Shown here: piece by piece, positions 25,860-33,967 of the stretch
Numbering within the stretch: position 1 is the first letter of the stretch
Layout: each line of letters opens with the position of its first letter
Assembly (NCBI GenBank): GCA_001414325.1
Contig: LLKB01000001.1
Span: forward strand, 634,437 to 698,436
From: Butyribacter intestini
GTDB taxonomy: Bacteria; Bacillota; Clostridia; Lachnospirales; Lachnospiraceae
DNA: 64,000 nucleotides
Direction: 5' to 3'
Program-made: the position numbers and the translations under genes
Notes under the pieces: generated by a model
The model's database searches: none
Seen by the model: the letters and a program-made list of their open reading frames with translations, nothing else
What the model was told of the DNA's origin: nothing

Positions 25860-25888
25860 TTGACAAAAAGGTTGTCCGGATATATATT
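25860..25888 (+). promoter_or_regulatory. sigma-70 promoter of the restriction-modification operon
   Basis: TTGACA (25860-25865), 17 bases, TATATT (25883-25888). The expected transcript start near 25895 gives a 25-base leader to the ATG at 25920. Confidence 0.8.
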
Positions 25889-25919
25889 ATATGTAGGACA
25901 TGCAAAAGGAGGAAATATT

Positions 25920-27872
25920 ATGGCTGCAATAAAAGAAGGCTATTTATATGATCCAGTTGCAAAGAAATTACGTAAAGCAACGGATGAAGAATATGTTAGA
26001 CAGGAAATTTTAGTTGGGTTAACAGCAGAGTATGGATATTTATTTGTGGATATGGAAACAGAGTATCAAATAAATGTGGGAAGATCTAAAAAAAGGGTTG
26101 ATATTGCTATATTTCAAGAGGGAAAAGAACATTTGCAAGAAAATGTAATGTTAATTGTTGAATGTAAAGCTGCAAAAATAGGTGAAAATGATAAAAAAGA
26201 AGGCGTTGGACAGTTAATGTCATATGTTGCCTCATGTCCGGCCTGCGTTTATGGTTTATGGACTAATGGTCCAGGAGGACTGCGTCAGGTACTTAGACGT
26301 GATATGAAGACTGCAGAAGTAGAAGAAACGGTTCTGGATATACCTAAAAAAGGCCAAGATATATCAGGGGATAAAGGTCCGAGATTAGAGGATTTGGTTA
26401 AGGCTACTTCAGAAAGTTTAAAATGGAGATTTAAGAAGTGTCATGATATTATTTCTACATCTGGCGATGATAAAATGACAGCATTTTGGGAGTTTTTAAA
26501 GATAATTGAAACTAAGATTGCAGACGAAAGAGAAGATAAAGAGTATTCTGATTTTTATGCATCTTATGAGGAAATGAGAACACAAGATGGAATCAATAAA
26601 GTTTATAATAGAATTAACAATTTGTATAGAAGGTTAATTGTAGATCAGTTAGATCAGAATCTTGGATTTTTAGGAGATACCATCAATGTAAAACCGAATT
26701 CATTGGTAAGGATTGTATGTGAGCTTCAGAACTATTCATTGCTTGAAACAAGCGCTCAAGTGAAAGGTGCTGCTTATGAGGAAATTGTTGGAGCTAATTT
26801 ACGAGGCGATAAAGGAGAATTTTTCACTCCGCGACAAGTAATAGATGCAGCAGTTGAGATGCTGGATATTACGCCGGATGACATATGTACAGATTTAGCT
26901 TGTGGTTCTGGTGGATTTGTTGTTTCAATGCTGGTCGCAGGAAAGAAAGCAGTGGAGAGAAAATATGAAAAGCGAAAAGGCGATCATACAAACACAGTTA
27001 TAGTTGAAAAAGATAAGTTTGCAAGAAACAATATAATAGCAAATGACATAAATAGGAATTTGGCAAATGCATGTTCAATGAACTTAATAATGAATGGAGT
27101 TGAAGATTCAAAAGTTTTCAATCAGGATATTCTTGAGCCGCCACAGAACTGGACATGTGACAATGTTGAGAAACTTCGGCAACTATATGGACTTAAAGAA
27201 GAACATGTTGCGGGACATCGATTTTTTACAGGCAATATAACTAAAATAGGTGCAAATCCCCCATTTGGCAATAATATTGTTCGTACAGAAAAATTTGTAT
27301 TGGATCAATATGAACTGGCTGAGGGAAAAACATCACAGATTGTGGAGATTTTATTCCTGGAAAGAATAGTTCAATTGCTTGTTCCAGGTAAAGGAAAAGC
27401 AGCAATAGTTGTCCCACAGTCCATTTTAAATAATCCTGGGTTGGAATATGTTAGAAAATGGATTTTTGCGCATACAAAAGTAATGGCTGTTATAGAATTA
27501 CCGGTAGAGACTTTTCTTATTAGTGGTAGAGAAGGAACGGGAACACTTACTGCAATTTTGCTTCTTGAAAGACGAAAACTAGATGATACAGCGAAGATCC
27601 TAGATGGAGTTAAACAGATAGAGGAGTATCCGATATTTATGGCTGATGTAAAGAAAGTTGGTTATGATCGACGCGGCAATAGTATCTATGTTAAAGACAA
27701 TGAAGGAAAAGAGATTACGGAAGAAGTTAGAATCGATAATGAAGTGCTTCATAACAAAGTAATTGATACGGATTTACCAGAAGTTATTAGGCAGTATAAA
27801 GAATTTTCAGATAAACTTGCAACCGGAAAAGTATATTATGATGCAGAGGAGGCGGTATATCGTGTCTTATAG
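25920..27872 (+). CDS. fused nuclease-methylase subunit of a BcgI-like restriction-modification system
   Basis: The 650-aa protein starts at the ATG after AAAGGAGGAAATATT. The N-terminal 130 residues look like a PD-(D/E)xK nuclease (HsdR-N-like): RVDIAIF with D61 and IVECKAAK with E81 and K83. A helical linker follows. The N6-adenine methylase domain has motif I TDLACGSGGFV (about 320) and motif IV ANPPFGNN (about 445), with the typical GEFFTPRQVIDAAVEM entry. Nuclease and methylase in one chain with a separate specificity subunit is the BcgI (type IIB) arrangement, and no separate HsdR translocase gene is present. The S gene starts inside its 3' end. Confidence 0.88.
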   Translation: MAAIKEGYLYDPVAKKLRKATDEEYVRQEILVGLTAEYGYLFVDMETEYQINVGRSKKRVDIAIFQEGKEHLQENVMLIVECKAAKIGENDKKEGVGQLMSYVASCPACVYGLWTNGPGGLRQVLRRDMKTAEVEETVLDIPKKGQDISGDKGPRLEDLVKATSESLKWRFKKCHDIISTSGDDKMTAFWEFLKIIETKIADEREDKEYSDFYASYEEMRTQDGINKVYNRINNLYRRLIVDQLDQNLGFLGDTINVKPNSLVRIVCELQNYSLLETSAQVKGAAYEEIVGANLRGDKGEFFTPRQVIDAAVEMLDITPDDICTDLACGSGGFVVSMLVAGKKAVERKYEKRKGDHTNTVIVEKDKFARNNIIANDINRNLANACSMNLIMNGVEDSKVFNQDILEPPQNWTCDNVEKLRQLYGLKEEHVAGHRFFTGNITKIGANPPFGNNIVRTEKFVLDQYELAEGKTSQIVEILFLERIVQLLVPGKGKAAIVVPQSILNNPGLEYVRKWIFAHTKVMAVIELPVETFLISGREGTGTLTAILLLERRKLDDTAKILDGVKQIEEYPIFMADVKKVGYDRRGNSIYVKDNEGKEITEEVRIDNEVLHNKVIDTDLPEVIRQYKEFSDKLATGKVYYDAEEAVYRVL

Positions 27873-29262
27873 TACTGTAGAGCCTGTAATTGTATCAAGT
27901 ATAGATGCTGTATCACGAAAATACAGGCTTGATCCAAGTCAGTATAATGCAGACGTTGAAAAAATAATTCGACATTGTGCAAAAAATAACATTACTTTAA
28001 AATCATTAAAAGATTTGGGATGGATAAGAGAAACATATTTGCCGAATAGATTTTCACGTTCATATACAGGGAGCAATGTACTTGGAACTATAATGGTTGG
28101 AACATCTTCGATGCTAGATATGAAATTACCTCGTGATATGAGAATTTTTTTGAACGAAATGAAAAATGCAGATGATTTATATATAGAAGACAATGATATT
28201 CTTATTTCACGTTCTGGAACTGTAGGAACAAGTACACTGTGTGGTGCTTCTTATAGAGGTTGCGTAGCTAGTGATGATTGCATAAGATTGAGGTGTGACA
28301 TTGAACATGTAGGGTTTGTAGCAGCATACATGAAAACTAAAATAGGTCTGACACTGCTTGCAAAAGATTCACATGGGAAAGTAATAAAACATCTAAAAAC
28401 AGAGGATGTTGAGAATTTGAAAATTCCGCAATTTGATAAAGCAACTATAAGAAAAGTCAATGATAAAATGCTTAGTGCAAAAGATGCGTTTGATTTGGCA
28501 AGGCATTCATATGAACAAGTTGAGGTTATGCTTGAAAAATATCTTGGGAAACTTGTGCCACCACAGTTTTTAAATTGTAGTGTGGTTCCATTTGGATCAT
28601 TAAAGTTAACAAGATTGGATCCGCATATGTATGATCCATATTCTAATTTTGTGACACATGAAATTATAAGAAGCAATGACTTTAAAAAACTTGGAGAGAT
28701 AGCTGATGTTATTTCTGTTGCTAGGTTTAAGAGACACTATTTAGAAGAAGAAAATGAAAATAGCATAGGTCTTTATTCATCTTCGGATATAGTTCGAGCA
28801 AGATTAACACCAAGTAAATACATTTCACGTGTACTTAATAAAAAAAATATAAAAGATTGCGCCGTTCAGGAAGGGGATATATTAATTCCATGTTCTGGTG
28901 CATACGGAGGAATTTTAGGTAAAGGAATAATGGCTGGAAAGAATTTGTCGGGGAAACCTATTTCGCAGCATGTTTTAAGGATAGTAAAAAAAGATGACAG
29001 CGAAATTAAATTTGATTTTGTGGCAGCTTATTTATGCAGTTTTACATTTGGGTATCCATTAATTACTGCAACAAGATTTGGTAAAGATATTCCTGAATTA
29101 GATCCTAGCGCGATTAGGGAGATTCCGATACCTTATATTGAGAATAAAATGCAGCAAGAGATAGGACAGGCTTATCGAAAAGCTATAGAACTTCAAGAGC
29201 GTGGAAACGCTCTTGAGGCGGAAGCAGAACAAATTATTTATGATAGCTATTACAAAAATTAG
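27862..29262 (+). CDS. specificity subunit (HsdS/BcgI-B-like), two target recognition domains
   Basis: The 466-aa protein starts at the GTG (27862) seven bases after GGAGGCG, overlapping the methylase gene by 11 bases. Two similar halves each begin with an RLDP motif: KYRLDPSQYN (about 17) and LTRLDPHMYDP (about 250). Each carries a target recognition domain with an IL(I)SRSG/IPCSGAYGG-like loop and is followed by a helical spacer. Two recognition halves give a bipartite DNA target. It partners with the fused nuclease-methylase. It ends tail-to-tail with a minus-strand gene, overlapping by 4 bases. Confidence 0.88.
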   Translation: MSYSTVEPVIVSSIDAVSRKYRLDPSQYNADVEKIIRHCAKNNITLKSLKDLGWIRETYLPNRFSRSYTGSNVLGTIMVGTSSMLDMKLPRDMRIFLNEMKNADDLYIEDNDILISRSGTVGTSTLCGASYRGCVASDDCIRLRCDIEHVGFVAAYMKTKIGLTLLAKDSHGKVIKHLKTEDVENLKIPQFDKATIRKVNDKMLSAKDAFDLARHSYEQVEVMLEKYLGKLVPPQFLNCSVVPFGSLKLTRLDPHMYDPYSNFVTHEIIRSNDFKKLGEIADVISVARFKRHYLEEENENSIGLYSSSDIVRARLTPSKYISRVLNKKNIKDCAVQEGDILIPCSGAYGGILGKGIMAGKNLSGKPISQHVLRIVKKDDSEIKFDFVAAYLCSFTFGYPLITATRFGKDIPELDPSAIREIPIPYIENKMQQEIGQAYRKAIELQERGNALEAEAEQIIYDSYYKN

Positions 29263-29630
29263 ATAAATATTAAACGCTGCACTCCATATTGGTCGGTGTG
29301 GAGTACAGCGTCTGTTAATAGGTATGGAAAATTGCATATTTTATTTGCGATGTATTCATAAGGTGTAACATGTGAATCAAGATCATTTATTCGTATAGAG
29401 CAGCAAACCGAAGATGATGAAGGTTCGGTAGTTGTTTGATACGACGTGAATGGTAAAATTTTGGTGTTTGTGGGCAGGGTGGATATTTTTTTATTACCCA
29501 CATATAAAATAGTTTTGTTGGATACAGTAAATTGTTGCACATATTTTGCAGTGTAAAGTTTGAGTTGAATAAATGTTTTTGCAAAATTTACATATGAGTA
29601 ATTCTGTGGAATTTCATAATATATATTCAT
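29259..29630 (-). CDS. hypothetical 123-aa protein on the opposite strand
   Basis: It starts at the ATG seven bases after AAGGAGG on the minus strand and has its own promoter (29655-29683). The product is Thr/Ser/Tyr-rich with no recognised motif (TILYVGNKKISTLPTNTKIL near 40-60). No membrane helix is evident. It converges on the specificity gene. A perfect-looking stem (ACGCTGCACTCCA / TGGAGTACAGCGT, about 29273-29312) lies within its 3' end and could terminate the rightward R-M transcript. The function is unknown. Confidence 0.6.
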   Translation of the reverse strand: MNIYYEIPQNYSYVNFAKTFIQLKLYTAKYVQQFTVSNKTILYVGNKKISTLPTNTKILPFTSYQTTTEPSSSSVCCSIRINDLDSHVTPYEYIANKICNFPYLLTDAVLHTDQYGVQRLIFI

Positions 29631-29654
29631 GTTAAATCCTCCTTGTAGTGATGC

Positions 29655-29683
29655 ATATTACCGTAGATTTTTATGATAGTCAA
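29655..29683 (-). promoter_or_regulatory. minus-strand sigma-70 promoter for the 123-aa gene
   Basis: On the minus strand TTGACT (29683-29678), 17 bases, TAATAT (29660-29655), 25 bases before the ATG at 29630. A plus-strand TATAAT (29688-29693) for the divergent GIY-YIG gene lies just beside it, so the two promoters may interfere. Confidence 0.7.
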
Positions 29684-29724
29684 CATATATAATTAGGATA
29701 GGCCTTTGAAAAGGAGATGAGTGA

Positions 29725-30375
29725 ATGTCAAAAGGTGTAATTTACATATTAACCAATCCGTCTTTTCCGGAGTATGTGAAGATAGGATATGCAAGGGATT
29801 TGGAAAAACGAATGAATCAATTGAATAGAAGTGAAACTATTCCATTTGCATTTCGTGCATATGCGGTATATGAGGTAGAATCAAACCTTACAGACCTTGT
29901 GTTGCATGACTTAATTGATAAGTTGAATCCGGATCTGCGATCGATAGAAAACTTTGATGGAAAAGAGCGTAAGAGAGAGTTTTATGCAATATCGCCGGAA
30001 GATGCTTACAGTTTATTGGAGTGTATTGCGAAGATAAGTGGAACGGAAGATCGACTGAAGAAGATGGCCCCGGAGGGACATGAGATTCTTGATGAAGAAA
30101 CCGCAATGGAAGTCTCAAAAGAGGCTAAAAGAGGCCGATTTAAATTCGGTAAGTATGGTATTCCGGTTGGAGCAGTGATTAAATATATTAATGATCCATC
30201 TATTGAAGCAACGGTAGTTGATGATGGCCATATCTCATATAAAGGAGTAACTACTTCTACATCGGCATTAGCAAAGGAATTATTAGAAAGTGAATATCCG
30301 GTTCAAGGTACGGCATATTTCACTTATGAAGGCGAAAAATTGACAGACCGACGCGATAGAATGGAAAGAGGGTGA
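29725..30375 (+). CDS. GIY-YIG-type nuclease domain with RAMA-like C-terminal domain
   Basis: The 216-aa protein has an N-terminal GIY-YIG-like (T5orf172/Mug113 group) domain: GVIYILTNPSFPEYVKIGYARDLEKRM (given here only as the segment at residues 4-30) with EKRMNQLNRS. A C-terminal domain (about 135-210; PVGAVIKYINDPSIEATVVD, then YKGVTTSTSALAKELL) resembles the RAMA domain, which is found with modification-dependent restriction. Together these suggest a nuclease that reads DNA context; this is inference. Start ATG follows AAAGGAGATGAG. The HEPN-like gene begins 23 bases after its stop, so they form an operon. Confidence 0.75.
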   Translation: MSKGVIYILTNPSFPEYVKIGYARDLEKRMNQLNRSETIPFAFRAYAVYEVESNLTDLVLHDLIDKLNPDLRSIENFDGKERKREFYAISPEDAYSLLECIAKISGTEDRLKKMAPEGHEILDEETAMEVSKEAKRGRFKFGKYGIPVGAVIKYINDPSIEATVVDDGHISYKGVTTSTSALAKELLESEYPVQGTAYFTYEGEKLTDRRDRMERG

Positions 30376-30398
30376 AAAGGAAAGAGGTGAAGAAGTAA

Positions 30399-31382
30399 GT
30401 GTTTTCTGACGAATACAAGAAGATGATCGAGAATATGAATCGAATTTCTCAGAGTGTGCCAGTAAAATTGCAAAACATGTTTCAAGAAAATTTGCAGTTA
30501 AGGTCTATCCTAAGTCAGGACATTAGTACAGAACTGTCAAATAGATTAACAGAGATTAAAAGTCAAATGAAAGACTTTTCTAGAGTATCAGAACAACTTT
30601 CCGAGGTGATTCCTTCATTTCAGCTTTCGGAAGAAGTTCGGGAATTTATCCAAGAAGCTAAGGAAAGTGAAAGTTTATCTGAGGAAGAATTCGAAAAAAG
30701 ATATGGTGAAGAATTCGAAGTATGCAAGGTTTTGGGCAGTAATGGCTGGGTTGTTTCTGGACATAGCAATCCAAGATATATAAAGAATTGGTATAGAGCA
30801 CTTATTGAAGGAGAACCGGATAAAATTATATGTTTTTTTGAAGAAGATGATGGTCGTGTTATAAAAAATATCACTGCTACTTTGGAACAAAAATATGATG
30901 ATCCGGTAAATAAAAATTATTATTCTCGAGGAATGAAAGCATTTCAAGATAACGACTACATGACCTCTGCAATGTATTTGGTTGGTTTATTAGAAGCAAG
31001 AGTAAATGCATTGGTTCAGTTCCCGCCAAGAGCAAAATATAGAGAGAAATATTCTGATAAAGGTTTTGGTGGTATAAAACAGGATCAATTTGCAGAAACC
31101 GATACGTTTTTTACTAAGAGATATTATTTTTTGGATGTATATCCTTCATTAATAGCTTTTTTGAACAGGTTATTTGTAGATGGAGAATATACATTTGAGA
31201 AGGGTGTGGAACCGCCATACATAAACAGAAATTGGTTATTGCATGGAAAATGTTGCAGAGAAATAGATCGGTTTGAATGTATACAGTTATTAAATGCTCT
31301 TGAAACAATAGAAAATGTTTTAGGAAATAAAAAGAAAGAGGGTGACCTTAGTGACAAACAATATGGAGAGAATGAGGTTTGA
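30399..31382 (+). CDS. putative HEPN-domain protein
   Basis: The 327-aa protein starts at GTG (30399) after AAAGAGGTGAAG. The N-terminal 105 residues are predicted helical/coiled coil with many Ser/Gln. A central domain follows. The C-terminal 150 residues hold two helices that fit a HEPN domain: AMYLVGLLEARVNALV (about 191-206) and INRNWLLHGKC with R277-N278-x3-H282, the HEPN RNase pattern. HEPN proteins in such islands usually act as RNase toxins. Its stop lies 32 bases inside the next gene, so production of the two proteins is coupled. I cannot name a family. Confidence 0.7.
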   Translation: MFSDEYKKMIENMNRISQSVPVKLQNMFQENLQLRSILSQDISTELSNRLTEIKSQMKDFSRVSEQLSEVIPSFQLSEEVREFIQEAKESESLSEEEFEKRYGEEFEVCKVLGSNGWVVSGHSNPRYIKNWYRALIEGEPDKIICFFEEDDGRVIKNITATLEQKYDDPVNKNYYSRGMKAFQDNDYMTSAMYLVGLLEARVNALVQFPPRAKYREKYSDKGFGGIKQDQFAETDTFFTKRYYFLDVYPSLIAFLNRLFVDGEYTFEKGVEPPYINRNWLLHGKCCREIDRFECIQLLNALETIENVLGNKKKEGDLSDKQYGENEV

Positions 31383-32388
31383 GATTGCTAGGGCCATTAT
31401 AACATGCTTTCCGAAGGATTATATCGAAATGGCTTTTGTTGGTGGCGTGTCAGAAAAAGAATTTGTTGATGAAATTGTAGTTGAGTTTATAAAATACGCC
31501 TTCGATAATTCTCAGGAAAAGCATTCCCTTAGATATTATGTACCATATGGAGTAGACGAAAATACCGATGAGAGAATGATTTATACCAGGTTGCTTAAAT
31601 ACTGTCAGAAGTATCGTGATCAGGAGTATGACGAATTTAAAAGAAAGGGCGTCGATATCGAGGAACTTAAAGCGAAAAGTATGCAGACAATGGATGAAAA
31701 AAAGGAAGGCTATTCAATTACTCCTATGCAATATTTCGAGATGACGAATATTCACGATATGACCGCATTGAAGGCATTTGTTGAAAATAGACTTTCGGAT
31801 GTCAAGAAAGTGTCGAATACGTCTTTTAAAGAAATGCTGGAAGATTATGATCGAAATGTTGAAGAATGGAAAGAAAAAAGACTTGAAAGTGATTATAATA
31901 TGGTGTTTTACTCATTAGCCTTTTTTACTATTGATTGGAAATATGGTTTTGAATTTGCATACATGTTAGCTAAGAAAATGGAGCAATTAAAAGTAAAAGA
32001 GATAGATAAGAATTTTTTCTCCATTCTGTGTGCGAGAATGACAATACAGTCTTTTCTGGGATGTGAAGTTGGAATTGATAGCAGAATGATTAAGCCGCGA
32101 CAAAAAATGATCGATATACTTGTGCCGGAGGATCTGAAATGGTCAAACGATTTCGAAGTTGATCAGAGGTGTTATGCAGAATTGCTTGTGATTATGGCCC
32201 AGCTCAATAATGGTATCAAATTAGCAAATGGCAATACGCTACGTGAGCAATTTTCTAAGGAGACTACGATGGAAGATTGGGCGTCCTTTTTTAAAGATTA
32301 TGATATGTTTGGAGCATGGCATAAAAAGGAATTATCGAATAATAGAATTAGGAATATGAGAAAAGTTTTAAACCAGATACATAAATAG
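31351..32388 (+). CDS. hypothetical helical protein coupled to the HEPN-like gene
   Basis: The GTG at 31351 is the best start (AGAGGG nine bases before), giving 345 aa; another GTG nine bases upstream is possible. The product is all-helical and charged, with no motif I recognise. It overlaps the HEPN-like gene by 32 bases. Close overlap with a putative RNase toxin suggests an antitoxin, sensor or partner. It ends the island; phage-like small genes begin about 100 bases later. Confidence 0.7.
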   Translation: MTNNMERMRFEIARAIITCFPKDYIEMAFVGGVSEKEFVDEIVVEFIKYAFDNSQEKHSLRYYVPYGVDENTDERMIYTRLLKYCQKYRDQEYDEFKRKGVDIEELKAKSMQTMDEKKEGYSITPMQYFEMTNIHDMTALKAFVENRLSDVKKVSNTSFKEMLEDYDRNVEEWKEKRLESDYNMVFYSLAFFTIDWKYGFEFAYMLAKKMEQLKVKEIDKNFFSILCARMTIQSFLGCEVGIDSRMIKPRQKMIDILVPEDLKWSNDFEVDQRCYAELLVIMAQLNNGIKLANGNTLREQFSKETTMEDWASFFKDYDMFGAWHKKELSNNRIRNMRKVLNQIHK

Positions 32389-32486
32389 CAGAATTCCGGA
32401 TTTTCGTTCCTAGGAAATTTAAATCATTATATGATAACCTATAATCACAGCAGGGCCCACTGAAAAAGAAAGGATCAGGTGATTAT

Positions 32487-32687
32487 ATGGAAGAAAATAT
32501 AATGGTAAAAGAGGAAATGCCTGTGCAGGCATCAGGTTTTATAGAACAAGCAGCGCGTGATATTTATGCGCAGCATCCACATGAAGTAAAGGCCATACTT
32601 TTTGGAGCCGCCTCATTGATTTTAGGATTTGGAGCATATAAAGAATATGAATTAATTCCTAAGTTAGCTATCAGAGAGGAGGTTTAG
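32487..32687 (+). CDS. small protein with one hydrophobic segment
   Basis: The 66-aa product has a central segment AILFGAASLILGFGAYKEY that could be a membrane helix. ATG follows AAGGATCAGGTGATTAT. It is one base before the next small gene. The pair probably marks the left part of the prophage. Function unknown. Confidence 0.6.
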   Translation: MEENIMVKEEMPVQASGFIEQAARDIYAQHPHEVKAILFGAASLILGFGAYKEYELIPKLAIREEV

Positions 32688-32688
32688 T

Positions 32689-32937
32689 ATGAGAACTAAG
32701 TTAATATACTCAAATCAAGAAAATCATCCAGGATATGGAGCTGGAGAGGGAGATACGGAGAGATACGAGTATCTATGCCCTTGTGGAAAGGGAAGAGTCA
32801 TAGAGGAACACGATAATATTCCTGGCTTTAGAGATCACGATGTGTGGTTACAGTGTCCGGAATGCTCAAAAAAATACAGACTTGATACATCCGGAGGAGT
32901 ACGAGGTTGGAAACTGGTCGAGCTTGAAAATGAATAA
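32689..32937 (+). CDS. small zinc-ribbon protein
   Basis: The 82-aa protein has two Cys pairs, LCPCGKGRV (about 30) and LQCPECSKKY (about 55), which fit a zinc ribbon. ATG at 32689 follows AGAGGAGGTTTAGT. It is a typical phage-borne small zinc protein of unknown role. Confidence 0.7.
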   Translation: MRTKLIYSNQENHPGYGAGEGDTERYEYLCPCGKGRVIEEHDNIPGFRDHDVWLQCPECSKKYRLDTSGGVRGWKLVELENE

Positions 32938-32944
32938 AATCAAA

Positions 32945-33010
32945 TTGACAACAGAACAACTGTTCGATATAATAACTCTAGGTTCGCTACCTGGAGTTAT
33001 TTTATTTTGT
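32945..33010 (+). promoter_or_regulatory. perfect consensus promoter overlapping a hairpin
   Basis: TTGACA (32945-32950), 17 bases, TATAAT (32968-32973): a perfect promoter. The next bases form AACTCTAGGT (32974-32983) / ACCTGGAGTT (32989-32998) followed by ATTTTATTTTG. The hairpin may terminate the upstream genes or act as an operator over the start of the 33053 transcript. Confidence 0.7.
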
Positions 33011-33052
33011 TAAACAGGCCGATCAATATTAATCCCGGTATTGGAGGTGTGA

Positions 33053-33319
33053 ATGACAATGGAACTGGAAGAATGTATTAAGGATGGATTCGATGATTCC
33101 TTAAGAGATTATATTCGCTCTGAAGAATATGTCTCAGCAAAGCAGCAGGAAGGAAGATGCTTGGTTTACTTAGAAAGTTTACTTAATGACAGCCAGAAAA
33201 ATGCACTTCATGCATTCCTGGATACCACAACAAATACGAACAGCATGCTTATTTCGGAAGCATATATGCATGGAGTTGTGGAGGGTATAGCCTTAAGAAA
33301 AAAAGTAGTATCAGAATAA
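33053..33319 (+). CDS. hypothetical 88-aa phage protein
   Basis: ATG at 33053 follows GGAGGTGTGA. The product is an acidic helical protein (MELEECIKDGFDDSLRDYI; SEAYMHGVVEGIALRKK). The SEAYMHG..EG pattern recurs in small lysogeny-region proteins of Firmicutes phages whose function is unknown. Confidence 0.65.
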   Translation: MTMELEECIKDGFDDSLRDYIRSEEYVSAKQQEGRCLVYLESLLNDSQKNALHAFLDTTTNTNSMLISEAYMHGVVEGIALRKKVVSE

Positions 33320-33385
33320 GTTGTAGAAGAAGCCGGCTTTGATTCCCTTTTGATCTGGTTTTTCTTTGTAGATTTGGAGGCATTT

Positions 33386-33637
33386 ATGGCAGCATTTAAA
33401 GCAGACGATAAAGCCTATATTGTGGAAAGTAACAGAATAGTACGGGAGTGCACAGTCAAACGCGTGACCGGAAAATTGATTATTATTAGATTTGAAAATG
33501 GTGGTGGAATACAGGTTAGTGAAAATCGGTTATTTGATACCAAAGAATCAGCGGCGGCAAGTATCCAAAGCGTAAAATCAATGCCGCAAAAGATTAAGAG
33601 GAATGGCTTTCATTCACCATATGATTATTGGCATTAA
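33386..33637 (+). CDS. hypothetical 83-aa phage protein
   Basis: ATG at 33386 after GATTTGGAGGCATTT is preferred over an in-frame upstream start that lacks a ribosome site. The product is a small beta-rich protein (DDKAYIVESNRIVRECTVKR; LIIIRFENGGGIQVSENRLF) that looks like an SH3-type fold. It precedes a terminator. Confidence 0.65.
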   Translation: MAAFKADDKAYIVESNRIVRECTVKRVTGKLIIIRFENGGGIQVSENRLFDTKESAAASIQSVKSMPQKIKRNGFHSPYDYWH

Positions 33638-33640
33638 TAA

Positions 33641-33685
33641 AAAGGCCCGACTGGTAATTGCTTACTAGCCGGGTTCTTGTTTTGA
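33641..33685 (+). terminator. intrinsic terminator of the left-end phage genes
   Basis: GGCCCGACTGGTAA / TTACTAGCCGGGTT with a TTGC loop is followed by CTTGTTTTG. It separates the rightward genes from the convergent leftward operon. Confidence 0.7.
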
Positions 33686-33699
33686 TGATAAGTAATAGC

Positions 33700-33957
33700 T
33701 TATCTTTCATAAGATTCTGATTTGCCATATGTGAGCCCTCTTTTGAAAGCCTGCATAGCGAAGTCGTCATTGATGGCTTGCATTTCTGAAAAGAGCTGAT
33801 CAAAAATGGGCTGTTTGGCTGGGAGAAGAGTGCTTCTAAAGTCATAATATATTTTGTTGACTTCTTGAATTCGTTTATTGTATTCCGGGGATTCCACGTA
33901 GTCTCCCATAATATCTTCTATGGAATCCTGCAGATGATTTACGTCAATATCGTTCAC
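33700..33957 (-). CDS. hypothetical 85-aa phage protein
   Basis: GTG at 33957 follows TAGGAGGTTTATC on the minus strand. The product is an acidic helical protein (DIDVNHLQDSIEDIMGDYVE; FAMQAFKRGLTYGKSES). It lies 10 bases after the 261-aa gene in the same operon. No function can be assigned. Confidence 0.65.
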   Translation of the reverse strand: MNDIDVNHLQDSIEDIMGDYVESPEYNKRIQEVNKIYYDFRSTLLPAKQPIFDQLFSEMQAINDDFAMQAFKRGLTYGKSESYER

Positions 33958-33967
33958 GATAAACCTC

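Noticed and set aside
25860-25919. Upstream start for the nuclease-methylase
   Set aside because: It lies in the promoter; ATG 25920 has the GGAGG site.
29273-29312. Stem after hsdS as a definite terminator
   Set aside because: Good stem but no T-run; left as a possibility in the neighbouring entry.
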